64,000 bases of DNA from Zingiber officinale (Eukaryota > Streptophyta > Magnoliopsida > Zingiberales > Zingiberaceae), in assembly GCF_018446385.1 (NCBI RefSeq), contig NC_056000.1, forward strand, positions 75,402,688-75,466,687. The letters run 5' to 3'. Shown piece by piece: positions 47,801-58,100 of this stretch. A program made the position numbers and the translations under genes. The notes under the pieces were generated by a model. It saw only the letters and a list, made by a program, of their open reading frames with translations. It had not been told where the DNA came from and did no database searches. Within the stretch, counting starts at the first letter, position 1. Every line of letters begins with the position of its first letter.

Positions 47801-50293
47801 AAACAGTAGCTCACGACCAAGATGGAAAGGAACAAACCATTAGAAGGTCGTAGTGTGATTAGGTATTAGTTTATCTTAACTATATAATTACACTAGTACA
47901 CTTAGAGTGTATTGAGTAGGACCATTAGAGGTCGTTTCTTTTATACTGACTTTATAAAGGAACAAAGACCTCAGTTATTATGGAAGTGTGTGCTCTTAAT
48001 CCTAATATAATAACAAGCACATATATTTGATATTTATTTCTTTAATTTATCAATGGGTGAGATTTAGTTCAATAAATCAATAAGCCCGATAAGTTGGGAA
48101 ATGATATCACTTATAGTGTGTGTTGTTGATTATAGAAGGAAACTGTGCCCTAGTAATCTAGGTTGAGAATGTCCCCAAGAGGAGCTCATAAGGATTGTCA
48201 TGTTAAACCCTGTAGGTGGACTTAGTCCGACATGACGATAAGGTTGAGTGGTACTACTCTTGGACTAAGATATTAATTAAATGAGTTGTTAGTAACTCAC
48301 TTAATTAGTGGACATTCGACATCTTAAACACAGGGAGACTAACACACTCATAATAAGAAGGAGCCCAAAATGTAATTTGGGATTGGTGCGGTAGTTCAAT
48401 AATAGTTCTCTAGTGGAATGAATTATTATTGATAAAATTAAGTTGTGTGTTCGGGGCGAACACGGGATGCTTAATTTTATCGGGAGACCAAAACCAATTC
48501 CTCCTCTCGGTCCCTATCGTAGCCTCTTGTACATAGAGATTTATACCCACCACATACCCACCTTCTTACCCATCCAATGGGGCCGGCCAAGCTAATTTGG
48601 AACCCAAGCTAGGGCCGACCAAGACTAAGTGGATGAGCCAAGTTGGTGGCCGACCAAAGCTTGGGTCTCAAGCTTAGGTGGTCGGCCACTAAAATATTAA
48701 AAAGGATTTTTATTAAAATTATTTCTTATGTGGATATCATGGTTTTAAAAGAGAGTTTAAAAATAAAAAATTTCCTTTTATAACTTTCTACAAAAGATTA
48801 AGAGAAGATATTAATCTCTTTCCTTATTTGTAGATTAAAAGGATGGTTTTAATTTTTGGTAAAAACTTTCCTTATTTGTAAATCATCTACATGTTTAAAA
48901 GAGAGTTTAAAATTTGAAATCTTTTCTTATTTGTTGATTAAAAGGTGGATTTTAAATTTTAAGAAAACTTTCCTTTTTAACCATGTTCATGATTTAAAAG
49001 AGAGTTTAAAAATTAAATATTCTCTTTTATAAGTTTCTACAAAAGATTAAAAAAAGATTTGATATCTTTCCTTATTTGTAGATTAAAAGAGATTTTAATT
49101 TTTAGAGATAACTTTCTTTTTATCCACATGTTTAAAAGAAAGATTTTAATTTATAAAATTTCCTTTTTACCAATCATGAAGGGATAAAAATTATTGGAGA
49201 AATTTTTTAAAAATTTCTGGAGACAAATTAGGAAGTTTTAATTAATTAAAACTTTCCTTGTTTTGGGGAGAAGAGTGGCCGACCAAATAAATTGGGGAAG
49301 AGAAAATTATTTTTAATTAAATAAATTTTCCTTTTCATGGCAAAAGAATTAAGGAAGTTTTTATTTAAATTTCCTTATTTGTCAAGACCAATGATTATAA
49401 AAGAGGGGGTAGAGGTGCCTTCATGGTGAACGACTCTATTCTATTTTCTCCCTCTTTTCTTCCTTGGTGTGTCCGACCCTTCTCCTTTTCTCTCTTCCTC
49501 TTGTGTGGCCGAAATCCTTTATCTCTTGGAGCTTGGAGGAGGTGGCCGGATCTAGCTTGAGGAAGAAGGAGAGAAAGCTTGCATCCCTTGGAGCTTGGTT
49601 GGTGAAAAAAAGTTCTTCATCCTTTAGAAGATATGCTTGGCCGAAACTTGAAGGAAGGAAGAAGAAGGTGCCTTGGTGGTTCTCGTCTCGGAAGATCGTT
49701 GCCCACACAACGTCCGGGATTAGAAGAGGAATACGGTAGAAGACCTAGAGGTTTTTGTTTGCAAAAGAAAAGGTATACTAGTATTTAATTTCCGCATCAT
49801 ACTAGTTTTATTTCTTTGTAAAAATACCAAATACAAGAGGCATGCGATTCTAGTATTTCGAATTAGTTTTCGATGTTGTGTTCTTTTATTTTTCTTTTCC
49901 TTGTGATTTGATTGTTCTTTTTGGTTGACCTAAAGTTATTTAAGGAAATTAAATATTAGCTTTCCTTAAAAGACTTTGTCTAGGCGGTGGTCGTTGTTCC
50001 CATATCCAAGAAGGCCATGTACCTCGCCATGCAGTCCTGGAAGCCAATTTTGGAAATTAATATTTAATGGAATTAATAACCTAGGTGATTTGGATCGAAC
50101 GTGTTAAGTTCCGCAGAGATCCAAGTCTAAACCTAAAAGAACAAATAAATTAAACTTTGGATCAAACGTGTTAAGTTCCGCAGGCTATCCAAGTTTAATT
50201 TAAAAGAACACATGGTAGCTAGGAAAAGATTCAGACCTTTGTATAAAATTTTTGTACAGTGGAACCATTAGGTTTTCCGAGTAGCAACCAACA
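41878..50293 (+). mobile_element. Second Ty1/Copia element, nested in hAT-2, 8.4 kb
   Basis: A perfect 5-bp target duplication GAAGT flanks it (41873-41877, 50294-50298). The 5' LTR begins at 41878 (TGTTAGGATG). The 3' LTR is 47621-50293 (2,673 bp), preceded by the polypurine tract 'agtgggagat' at 47611-47620. The 5' LTR copy is shorter than the 3' one and no primer site was found after it. The interior keeps only faint Gag, protease, integrase, reverse transcriptase and RNase H sequence (about 44480-47520). It is heavily broken (dozens of breaks), so it cannot be autonomous. The LTRs are nearly identical to each other. It is the same family as the element at 23053-32803 but a separate subfamily. 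Confidence 0.93.
47621..50293 (+). repeat. 3' LTR of the nested Copia element
   Basis: 2,673 bp, TGTTAGG...CCAACA. In the first ~230 bases I see only two differences from the 5' copy at 41878, both transitions. This is the longest Copia LTR in the window. Confidence 0.92.
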
Positions 50294-52228
50294 GAAGTAG
50301 TAGATATTGGAGGCAAAAGGAAAAAAGTAGCGGATGTATGGTCACACGCCAAGAAAATTATAAGGAGAAATGATAAATGAGGTCACTGTTGTCGTTGCTA
50401 TTTGCAATTATTACAAAACTGAAGTTCCTGCCCATAGCAAAGCACATGGGAATAATGGCATTGATAGGTATGTGAAGAAATGCAAAAAGAATCCTCATAA
50501 TGCGGTGAAGTCAGATTCTTCTCAACCAATCTTAACACAGTCATCCATGAATAATGCTTTGACACCCCACATCTTTTGCCAAAGAAAGCTTGAAGATAAG
50601 GTTGTTGCATTTGTTGTTAAAGATGAGATGCCATTTAGGGTAGTGGAAGGGGCAGAGTTTGTAGTGATGATGAAGGAAGCTCAACCTCGATTCAAGATTC
50701 CCAACAGAAAGAAAATTACATCTCTTGTATGGGATTTATATGCACTGGAGATGGCTAAGATAAAGAGTGTCATTAGCGATCAAGGGGTAAGTATCACGAC
50801 CGATACTTGGACCTCAATTCAGAATATCAATTACATGGTAATCACAACTCATTTCTTGGACAATGATTGGAAGTTGCATAAGCGAATAATAAATTTCACC
50901 AAGATTACCTCTCACAAAAGAGATGACATTGGCAAAGTTTTAGAAACATGCTTGAGCGATTGGGGGATAGATAAAGTTTTCACTATCACAGTTGATAATG
51001 CTAGCACGAATGATAAAGCGGTGGAGTACATGGGAAAGAGGCTAAAGGAAATGAGCACTCTATTATTTGATGGTAAATCCTTGCATTTGAGATGTTGTTG
51101 CCATATTATAAATTTAATTGTCAAGAGTGGGTTGAAGTTTCCTAATGAGTCAGTTGAGTCCATTAGAAATTTTGTGAAATATATTCACTCTTCTGGGGCA
51201 TGGTTGGACCAATTTAGAGAGTGTGCTATCCTATTGAAGATGGATAAAATGTCAACCGTTCCAATGGATGTGCCTACGAGATGGAATTCCACCTATACAA
51301 TGCTTTTTGTTGCATACAAGTTTAAAAAAGTGTTTGGTAGGATGGCAGAGAATGTTCAATTTGTTGAATACTTTGAAGAAGTAGATGGTTTGGAGAAGAA
51401 AAAGAGAGTGGGGCCTCCTATGGAAAAAGATTGGGAGAAGGCACAAGTCTTTGTAAATTTTCTCAAGAGGTTTCATGATACTATATTGCAACTTAGTGCT
51501 ACCAAGAAAACTACATCACCCTTGATTTGGGAGGAAATAGTTGCAATGAGGATGATCATTGATGAGACAATACTTGACACTACTGATCCTTCATTACAAG
51601 AAGTTGCTAAGAGAATGGAGAGTAAGTTCAATAAGTATTGGGGTAATCTTGAGAAGGTGAACAAGCTTGTTTTCCTAGGTCACATTCTAGATCCTCGTTA
51701 TAAACTTCAAATGATTAAGATCCATTTGGGAGATATGAAATTGGATGTTAGTAAAATACAATCCTTTGTTGACGGTTTAAAGAATTGTCTAATGGAGTTG
51801 TATCATGCATATAAAGGGAATTCACCTTTGGATCATATTAATGGGATTGATGATGGTGATGTAGATAAAGATTTGATGGAAATGTATAAGAATGATCCCA
51901 TTAAACTAAACTATCATCTGAAAATGACTCAACTAAGAAAAGCTCAAAAGCAAGCAGAAATAACCAATGAGGTGGACAAGTACTTCTCGGATCCTTTTGT
52001 GAAATGGAGCTCAAGCTTCGATATTTTGGAATGATGGAAAGGAAATACAACGACATTTCTAGTCTTGTCTAAGATTGCTAAGGATATTTTTTCAATCCCT
52101 TCATCTACTGTTGCTAGTGAGAATGCTTTTAGCCTTGGGAGGAGGGTTGTAGATCCATTTAGGGCATCATTGCATCCCAAAATGGTGGAGGCACTCGTGT
52201 GCACTACTGACTGGCTTAGAGGTGAATA

Positions 52229-53857
52229 AATTAACTTATACAAGGAGCCGACAGAAGATGAATTCAACTTTTATAAAGATTGTGAAGAAGTGGTCACAAG
52301 TAAGCCAATATTTAACTTGTTTATCTTTGTATAGACTATAGAATATAGACTATGCTTATATGATATTTGTTGTTTGTAGGTACCGTCAATGCTTAATTGT
52401 GGATGTTTTGCACTAAAACAGAATTTCAACTGAAGATTATCAGATGGGTTGTTGCTTTGATTTTGATAAGGAGTCTTTGTATGTAGGATTGTATGTTTTG
52501 CTCTAGTCCTGATTTGCTTCTATCTTTCTATTTGCCAACACATCTGATATGTTTATTTTAATTCACCGAGCACCTCATGTAGCATTGCCACTTTTCTGCT
52601 TGCGACAAAATGGTTTGGCTGATGGCTCTTCCTAGTTTTCATTCTATGATGCTTTGACTACACCAGCTTAACTTTCAAATATACAGCTCACTGACTGTTT
52701 TTTGATCTGCAGTTATAGAATTAGAACTTCACTTTGCCTTCAGTTTAAACCTCGTCATATCGCTGTTGGAGCTGCATTTCTTGCTGCCAGGACCCTAAAT
52801 TTTGAGACAGCCTTACATCCAAACATTTTGCACCAGTTTCATACGACACCATCTATCCTCCAAGGTATCTAGTTAACGAACGTTCTGGTATCGCATGATT
52901 GCTGATGATGTTTGTCTTATGTTCTATACTTTCTGTTGGAGCTGCAAAAGTTGTCTAACAGTTGATGGAGCTTTCTTGACTCGAGGGAAGACCTCATTCT
53001 GCTTTTATAGTAGCAACTAGTTATTGTCTCAGGAAAAATTGGCTGCCCTAATGTCTATCAAGTTTGCTTTTGTAATTGCCCCTTGTGAACCTTATACTTG
53101 CTAAGAAAAAAATCTGACTTCCCAATGTTGCCACTTTTTGTGTCAATATGATATCCCTTCGATAAATTGCTAAATAAAATCTGAAATTTTATTTTATTAG
53201 CAAAATAGTGGATGCTTTGAACTTCTAATTTCACAATCAGTAAAATTCCAACTCCTAATTTATCATAATTTATTATTGTTTCAAAAACTCGGAATGCTCT
53301 GAATGTTCACACATGATTAAATATACTTAATTGAATTGTGAACTCTGATAATTGAATTGTGAACTCTGATAACATGAACAATGACAGGTTTAGGTCGCCG
53401 ATAGAGATGGCGAGCGCTGTCAACGCAGTCATTCACGAACCCATAAAAGCCAAGCTAATATAACAGTGGCAAGGAGAAAAAGGACAACCTCTCTGAATGA
53501 GCTATGAATGGCATTGTGTCAACGAGATTGAATTGAGAGATGCAGTATTAGTTTGTTTCTTTGTTTTGATGGTTCTTCTTCCAGAACTTAATCATCCGAT
53601 GTTCAAAACATTCTTATTATTCCTCGCAATCTACTCTTATTATTCGATCGAACTGATATTTGATTCAAAATATTATTGTATAATGAAAATATTTGAACAT
53701 TCGGGATATCATCTCCCTACCCGATGGGATCCCGAACATTCGGGTCCCGACACTTGTCGGGTACGGGATTGGGAGAAAAATTGATTCCTAATTTTTTATC
53801 CGGATGAGAATTGGATAAGATGATTACGAGACGGATCCCTACCCGATTCTACCCTTA
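52229..53857. other. 3' flank of the hAT-2 transposase, to the transposon end
   Basis: AT-rich, no conserved protein. It includes a 22-bp direct repeat near 53330-53370 ('aattgaattgtgaactctga'), and GC-rich subterminal 'cccgaacattcgggtcccga' palindromic sequence from 53690. Confidence 0.6.
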
Positions 53858-53865
53858 ATCTTACC

Positions 53866-54623
53866 AGCTCTAGGACCTCACCAGAGGTATGCTAAAAAAA
53901 AAACTTACACAGGAAAGATGATTCATTTGGATATATATATATCCAGACTTTTTCTACTATCTCACTTTGATTTTATTGACTCCATATTATTTTCGGACCA
54001 CTCGTATCAATATATGTTAAGCAAAGGAGCGAGAGTACAACAGTAAGCAAAGGAGCGAGAGTACAACAGTCAGGACATCCGAACTTTCAGCAAACATGGC
54101 AACGAAGAGAAGAGGAGACGAGCAACTTGATAAAGTCAAGGAAAAAAATTGATTTAGGTGAGCAACTTGTATTAACCCTCGTTAAGCAAGGCATGCAATG
54201 GTCAGATGAAGATAATGAATGGACCAAGTAACTATCAGGCCTTAATCTATGTTTGGTGCCAAATTAATTTGGTAGTCAATTAATTGAGTTCATCGAGTAA
54301 TAGTGAATTTTAACTATCGCAAACGGTTTATTATCATTACTCCTATAATAAGATATAAACAAATAAATCACGCAAAGCATTTTTTATTAGAGAGGTCAGA
54401 CACTAAAAATGGATCCCAATTAGAAAGATTATTGATAAAAGCAATAAAAAAATAATAGAATAATAAGTACAATTGAAGAATCTACCCTGGGGTGAAAATA
54501 AAACAAAGCCCATGGGGCATGATACAGCTCAAGGCAGTTAATAAATTATCCACGCATCCGTAGTTCAAATTTCAACTACGACAGATTCCGGGCTATCGAA
54601 CTGCTCAGATACCTATATTATAA

Positions 54624-54660
<37 letters not shown>
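53866..54660. other. End of the LTR-like block, then intergenic DNA with simple repeats
   Basis: 53866-54000 resumes the interrupted LTR-like block ('tatgctaaaa...acttacacagg', then sequence like 33130-33200). A 26-bp unit containing 'gcaaaggagcgagagtacaa' is duplicated near 54018-54070. An (AAT)n microsatellite of about 13 units occupies 54622-54660. No gene is visible. Confidence 0.6.
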
Positions 54661-54662
<2 letters not shown>

Positions 54663-55164
54663 CCTACAAACTCAAAATGTAAAAGTGAAGGCATGAATGA
54701 TTTTCTCGTAGCTCCAAAAGCACAATGGAAATCTCAGTCATATTCAGGAATAAAGAGGAATAGTTATTCATTTTGAAATTTCTATGAGTATTCCAATTTA
54801 ACCCTTTATAACGACATACAATGCAAAAAATGTTTATAATAGCATAAACCGATGGCCATAGGAAATCTATATCTAGCAACCTTACAATTTTATAATCTTT
54901 GTCAGCGCACAGTCGATTGCATAACAACTTCGAATGACACTTAGTTACCATTCAAAGCAATTACGTTCAAATGATAAGACTACAAATAGACAAAAGAACC
55001 AGAAGGACAAGTCCCTGCAAAGTCTGTCATGCATCAACGTAAATAGAATTTTGTCTCAACCAAGGAATATTAACTGAGAGTTGACATGGTAATAAAGACA
55101 GACATACATGTAAAAAGATATCCGATACGGATTAAGGGTTGGTGCCAGATTTGAACTCGTCAGA
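54661..55164 (-). other. 3' flank of PRP18
   Basis: Likely holds the 3' untranslated region of PRP18 (minus strand). No coding frame of its own. Confidence 0.4.
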
Positions 55165-58100
55165 TCATTCCTTTGGTGCGGGCAACAATTTTAGCCTCTC
55201 TTCTGAGGATCCGTTTCCAGTATGTCTTTCCTCAGATAGAAGAGAAAGTAAGTCACTTCCATTTGCTAAACTATTGAACTCTACTGATTTGGATGGATCT
55301 GCTGGATAACGCCGTTGGCAAAATGTCATAAGCCTCTTCACTGACTGTAAATATTTACGGGTGGTCTCATCATTCATGACATGAGCCACGCTATTTGTGT
55401 AGATCTTCTCACGAGCAGAGCGCTCGTGAATGCCAACCATAGTTACACCAATTGGCCATGGAGCATTTCCGATTGCCATCTTGATGTACTGATCCATTGC
55501 AGCCAGATAATCTCTTTTCATGCAACACTTCACAACTACCAACAATGCTTGACGAATGTCACTGGGAAGCTCCTGTAAAAAAACTTTATATCAGTGCAAT
55601 TAACATATCTACAATCAGCATTTATTTTTCTGTAACAATGAGAATCGATAAAAAAAAAAAAGATTAAATTTGACAGGGAATACACGTAGGCATGAGAGTG
55701 GACTTGCCCTGTGGCTGCAAATTGAAATGCCTAGGAAGGATGACCAGTTGCCTGGTATATAAGGTTAAAGAATGAAGGCGAAAGCATATTTTTTTCCATC
55801 TCACTTAGAGGAGCCTATGGCTAGATCGATTGTACTGGAATTCATGAAGGAAAAGCAAAGCAGATATCTTGGGCTTTTGACTTAGCCTTCAATTTGACAA
55901 TGACAACAAAAGAAGAGTCATCGATGGTTTCATGTCATTGTTTAAGGCAATGTGGCAAGAGGTAACATAAGATTTATGGTAGATAAGAGATATCCCAATC
56001 AAATCGGAGAGAGAAAGCCGAAGGAATGGAGAGGGGAGGTTGCAGCCCTTTAAAGAATACCCTTGGAAACCTAAGTCTAAAAGATGGCTCTGATACTATT
56101 TTGAATATCAAATACTAATGTGGACTAAAGTTACTACATTATCTATTAACCCTAGTACTTTTAACAAGAGCATAGCATGGAAGGGTAAGTGTTATGTATA
56201 TACCAAGCTGATTTCAGATTCATTAATTCTACATTTCAATCCACTAATAAATTCCAAAGCAAAAAAGTGGCAAAATCAGGCAAGTAATACTTCGTCTGGT
56301 CAAACTAAAAAATTTGGATTCATGGCTTTGACTTGTACCTTGTTTATTTGGTGTAGAAACTCATTTTTATATCTATTTGTAGAAAAGAAAGTATTTGCCA
56401 TCTTTCAATTGATAAATAAGTAAGATCTATAAAATCTTAGCTTCTAGGAAAAGAGAATAAGAGATGACTATTTCCTTGTTTTGGCATGATTTGACTTTGT
56501 TTTGTAGCTTCATGTTTATACCAGTTCCTGTTTTATAAGGAAAAGCTTTTCGACATGATTAATAATTGGATAGTAGTTAGAATACTGTTTCCTCATGACC
56601 ACATCCAATGAATTCTTCCAAATGGGGTTATGGTGCAACGGCAGGGCATCCAGGTTGTCACCCAAGCACCCGTGGTTCGAGCCCTAACTATGGCGAATTT
56701 GCAGGAAGTTTTCCTCCAAATGGGGCACGCAACTAAAGGATGCTGGGTTCCTGGGCTGCCCGCTGCGAGCGCTTCCCGATTTACTGGCAGTGGGAAACTT
56801 CCATGGGGTCGGGCCGGTTACCCTAGGCTCAACGTTACCCAGCCTGGTTAATCTTTTTTTTTTTTATTTGCTTCCTATGAGATGTCTTCTGCAACTATTC
56901 TTTATTTTTCATTGCCACTGTCCTCTAAACTCCACTCCTAGCTTGTGTTCCCTATGAAGGGTAGAAAATCTCTTGGAATAAGTGGTCAACATCCACGAAC
57001 AACCACATAGGAAAAGTGAAACCAAAAAAAATTCTGGTCATTTTGGCCAGGTGGGTTTTGGCTGATTCGGAGGATTTAATTCCTTCTAGAAAATTTTCAC
57101 TTGAACTTTTCACTCCAAAGGAAACAAGACAATAGTTAGGAAACACTTAGGCATACAGTTAGGAAACAGTTAGGCATACCATCTTTTTCTCCTACAATGT
57201 TATGGAGCAAATTCACAAGATACTTTTCTTATTATGACTTAAAAGCCAAGAGATAAAAAGAAGGGAAGGGTAATGAATGAATTATGAGAATTATGATACC
57301 TAGGATCAGCAAACATAGAGACAGAAATAGTTAATGACTGTACATAATGGGAACAGGTATGGATAAGATGGTGCAAGAAATACCAAAATGGGTATGGGGT
57401 GAGAGAAAAAATCCATACCAACATTGTACACTATTCGTCATTTAAAACAATCAGAAAAATGCTGGACTTGTTGAGATGGATCTGATAAAAAAAAGATGAA
57501 AAACACTGAACATCAATGATCAAGACAAACTGGACAGACGGTTCAAAATAAATATAAAGAACAAAAACAAATAATTGACTTGAGAAAACGACTGTGGTAA
57601 AAAGAATCTTTAAAAAAAGCAATCTAGTGTTTGTGAGTAACCTCTACACCAGCTAATCTCGTCTTTGGGAAAGTCAATATATCCAACTTAAATCATTAGA
57701 GGTCTATTGCAATTATAATCTTCAACAGAGCTAGAAAATTTGGGGCACAGAGGGTTCTTTCAAATGACCACATGGAATTGAATAATTAATATAATAGAAC
57801 TATTTTTACTTGGTTGAAATGAACAAATCCACCTACATTGCAACTACATTGGAACTTTCTCCTTGCTCTAGGTCCAACTTTCACTTAAATCCGGGGGCGA
57901 AGGAGGCAGAGAGGAAAAGTGATATAAAAATATGAGTGATTCTGTGAGGTTTTCCTTAAAATTTCCTTCCCCCTCCTATCTTGTCATCCAAGTAAACTCA
58001 GACTAGGTGAATTTGATGAATTGCAGTTAATTTTACCAGGATTTCATTAATTACATGAGGCCATTCTTACATAACTAGATTTGACTACAAATAACATTGA

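Larger units (their letters stand above)
41780..52228 (+). pseudogene. hAT-2 transposase, split by a Copia insertion
   Basis: The N-terminus starts at 41780 (MDASSGSGSSPSITQ) and is cut after HEEV by the Copia element. Coding resumes at 50294 inside the duplicated GAAGT and continues into VDIGGKRKKVADVWSHAKK, the first part of a BED finger. A frameshift near 50370 leads into the main open frame 50370-52034. Catalytic landmarks are ITTDTWTS, TVDNASTND, RCCCHIINLIV and DVPTRWNSTYTML. A TGA at 52032-52034 stands where family members have Trp. The same frame then runs through the dimerisation domain (PSSTVASENAFSLGRR, DPFRASLHPKMVEAL) to a natural end at about 52228. Apart from the insertion there are only about two lesions, so it was active more recently than hAT-1. 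A leader intron ending near 41727 is possible. Confidence 0.88.
40117..53857 (+). mobile_element. hAT DNA transposon, hAT-2 (13.7 kb including a nested Copia element)
   Basis: It begins TAGGGCTGGAAT and ends with the complement of TAAGGGTAGAAT (9 of 12 matching). It is flanked by an 8-bp duplication with one difference, ATTTTACC (40109-40116) and ATCTTACC (53858-53865). Without the Copia insertion at 41878-50293 it would be about 5.3 kb. Subterminal zones are rich in 'cccgaccc' and 'cgggt' motifs, typical of hAT ends that bind transposase. The 5' part contains a 367-bp tandem duplication. It lies only 62 bp beyond hAT-1, in the same host subrepeat. Confidence 0.88.

Noticed and set aside
50370-52034. 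Domesticated DAYSLEEPER/RICESLEEPER-type host gene
   Set aside because: The frame is split by a Copia insertion, has a frameshift and a stop, and still sits between transposon ends with a target duplication.
56624-56700. A functional tRNA gene
   Set aside because: Box A and box B are present, but no cloverleaf with paired acceptor ends forms and a SINE body follows.
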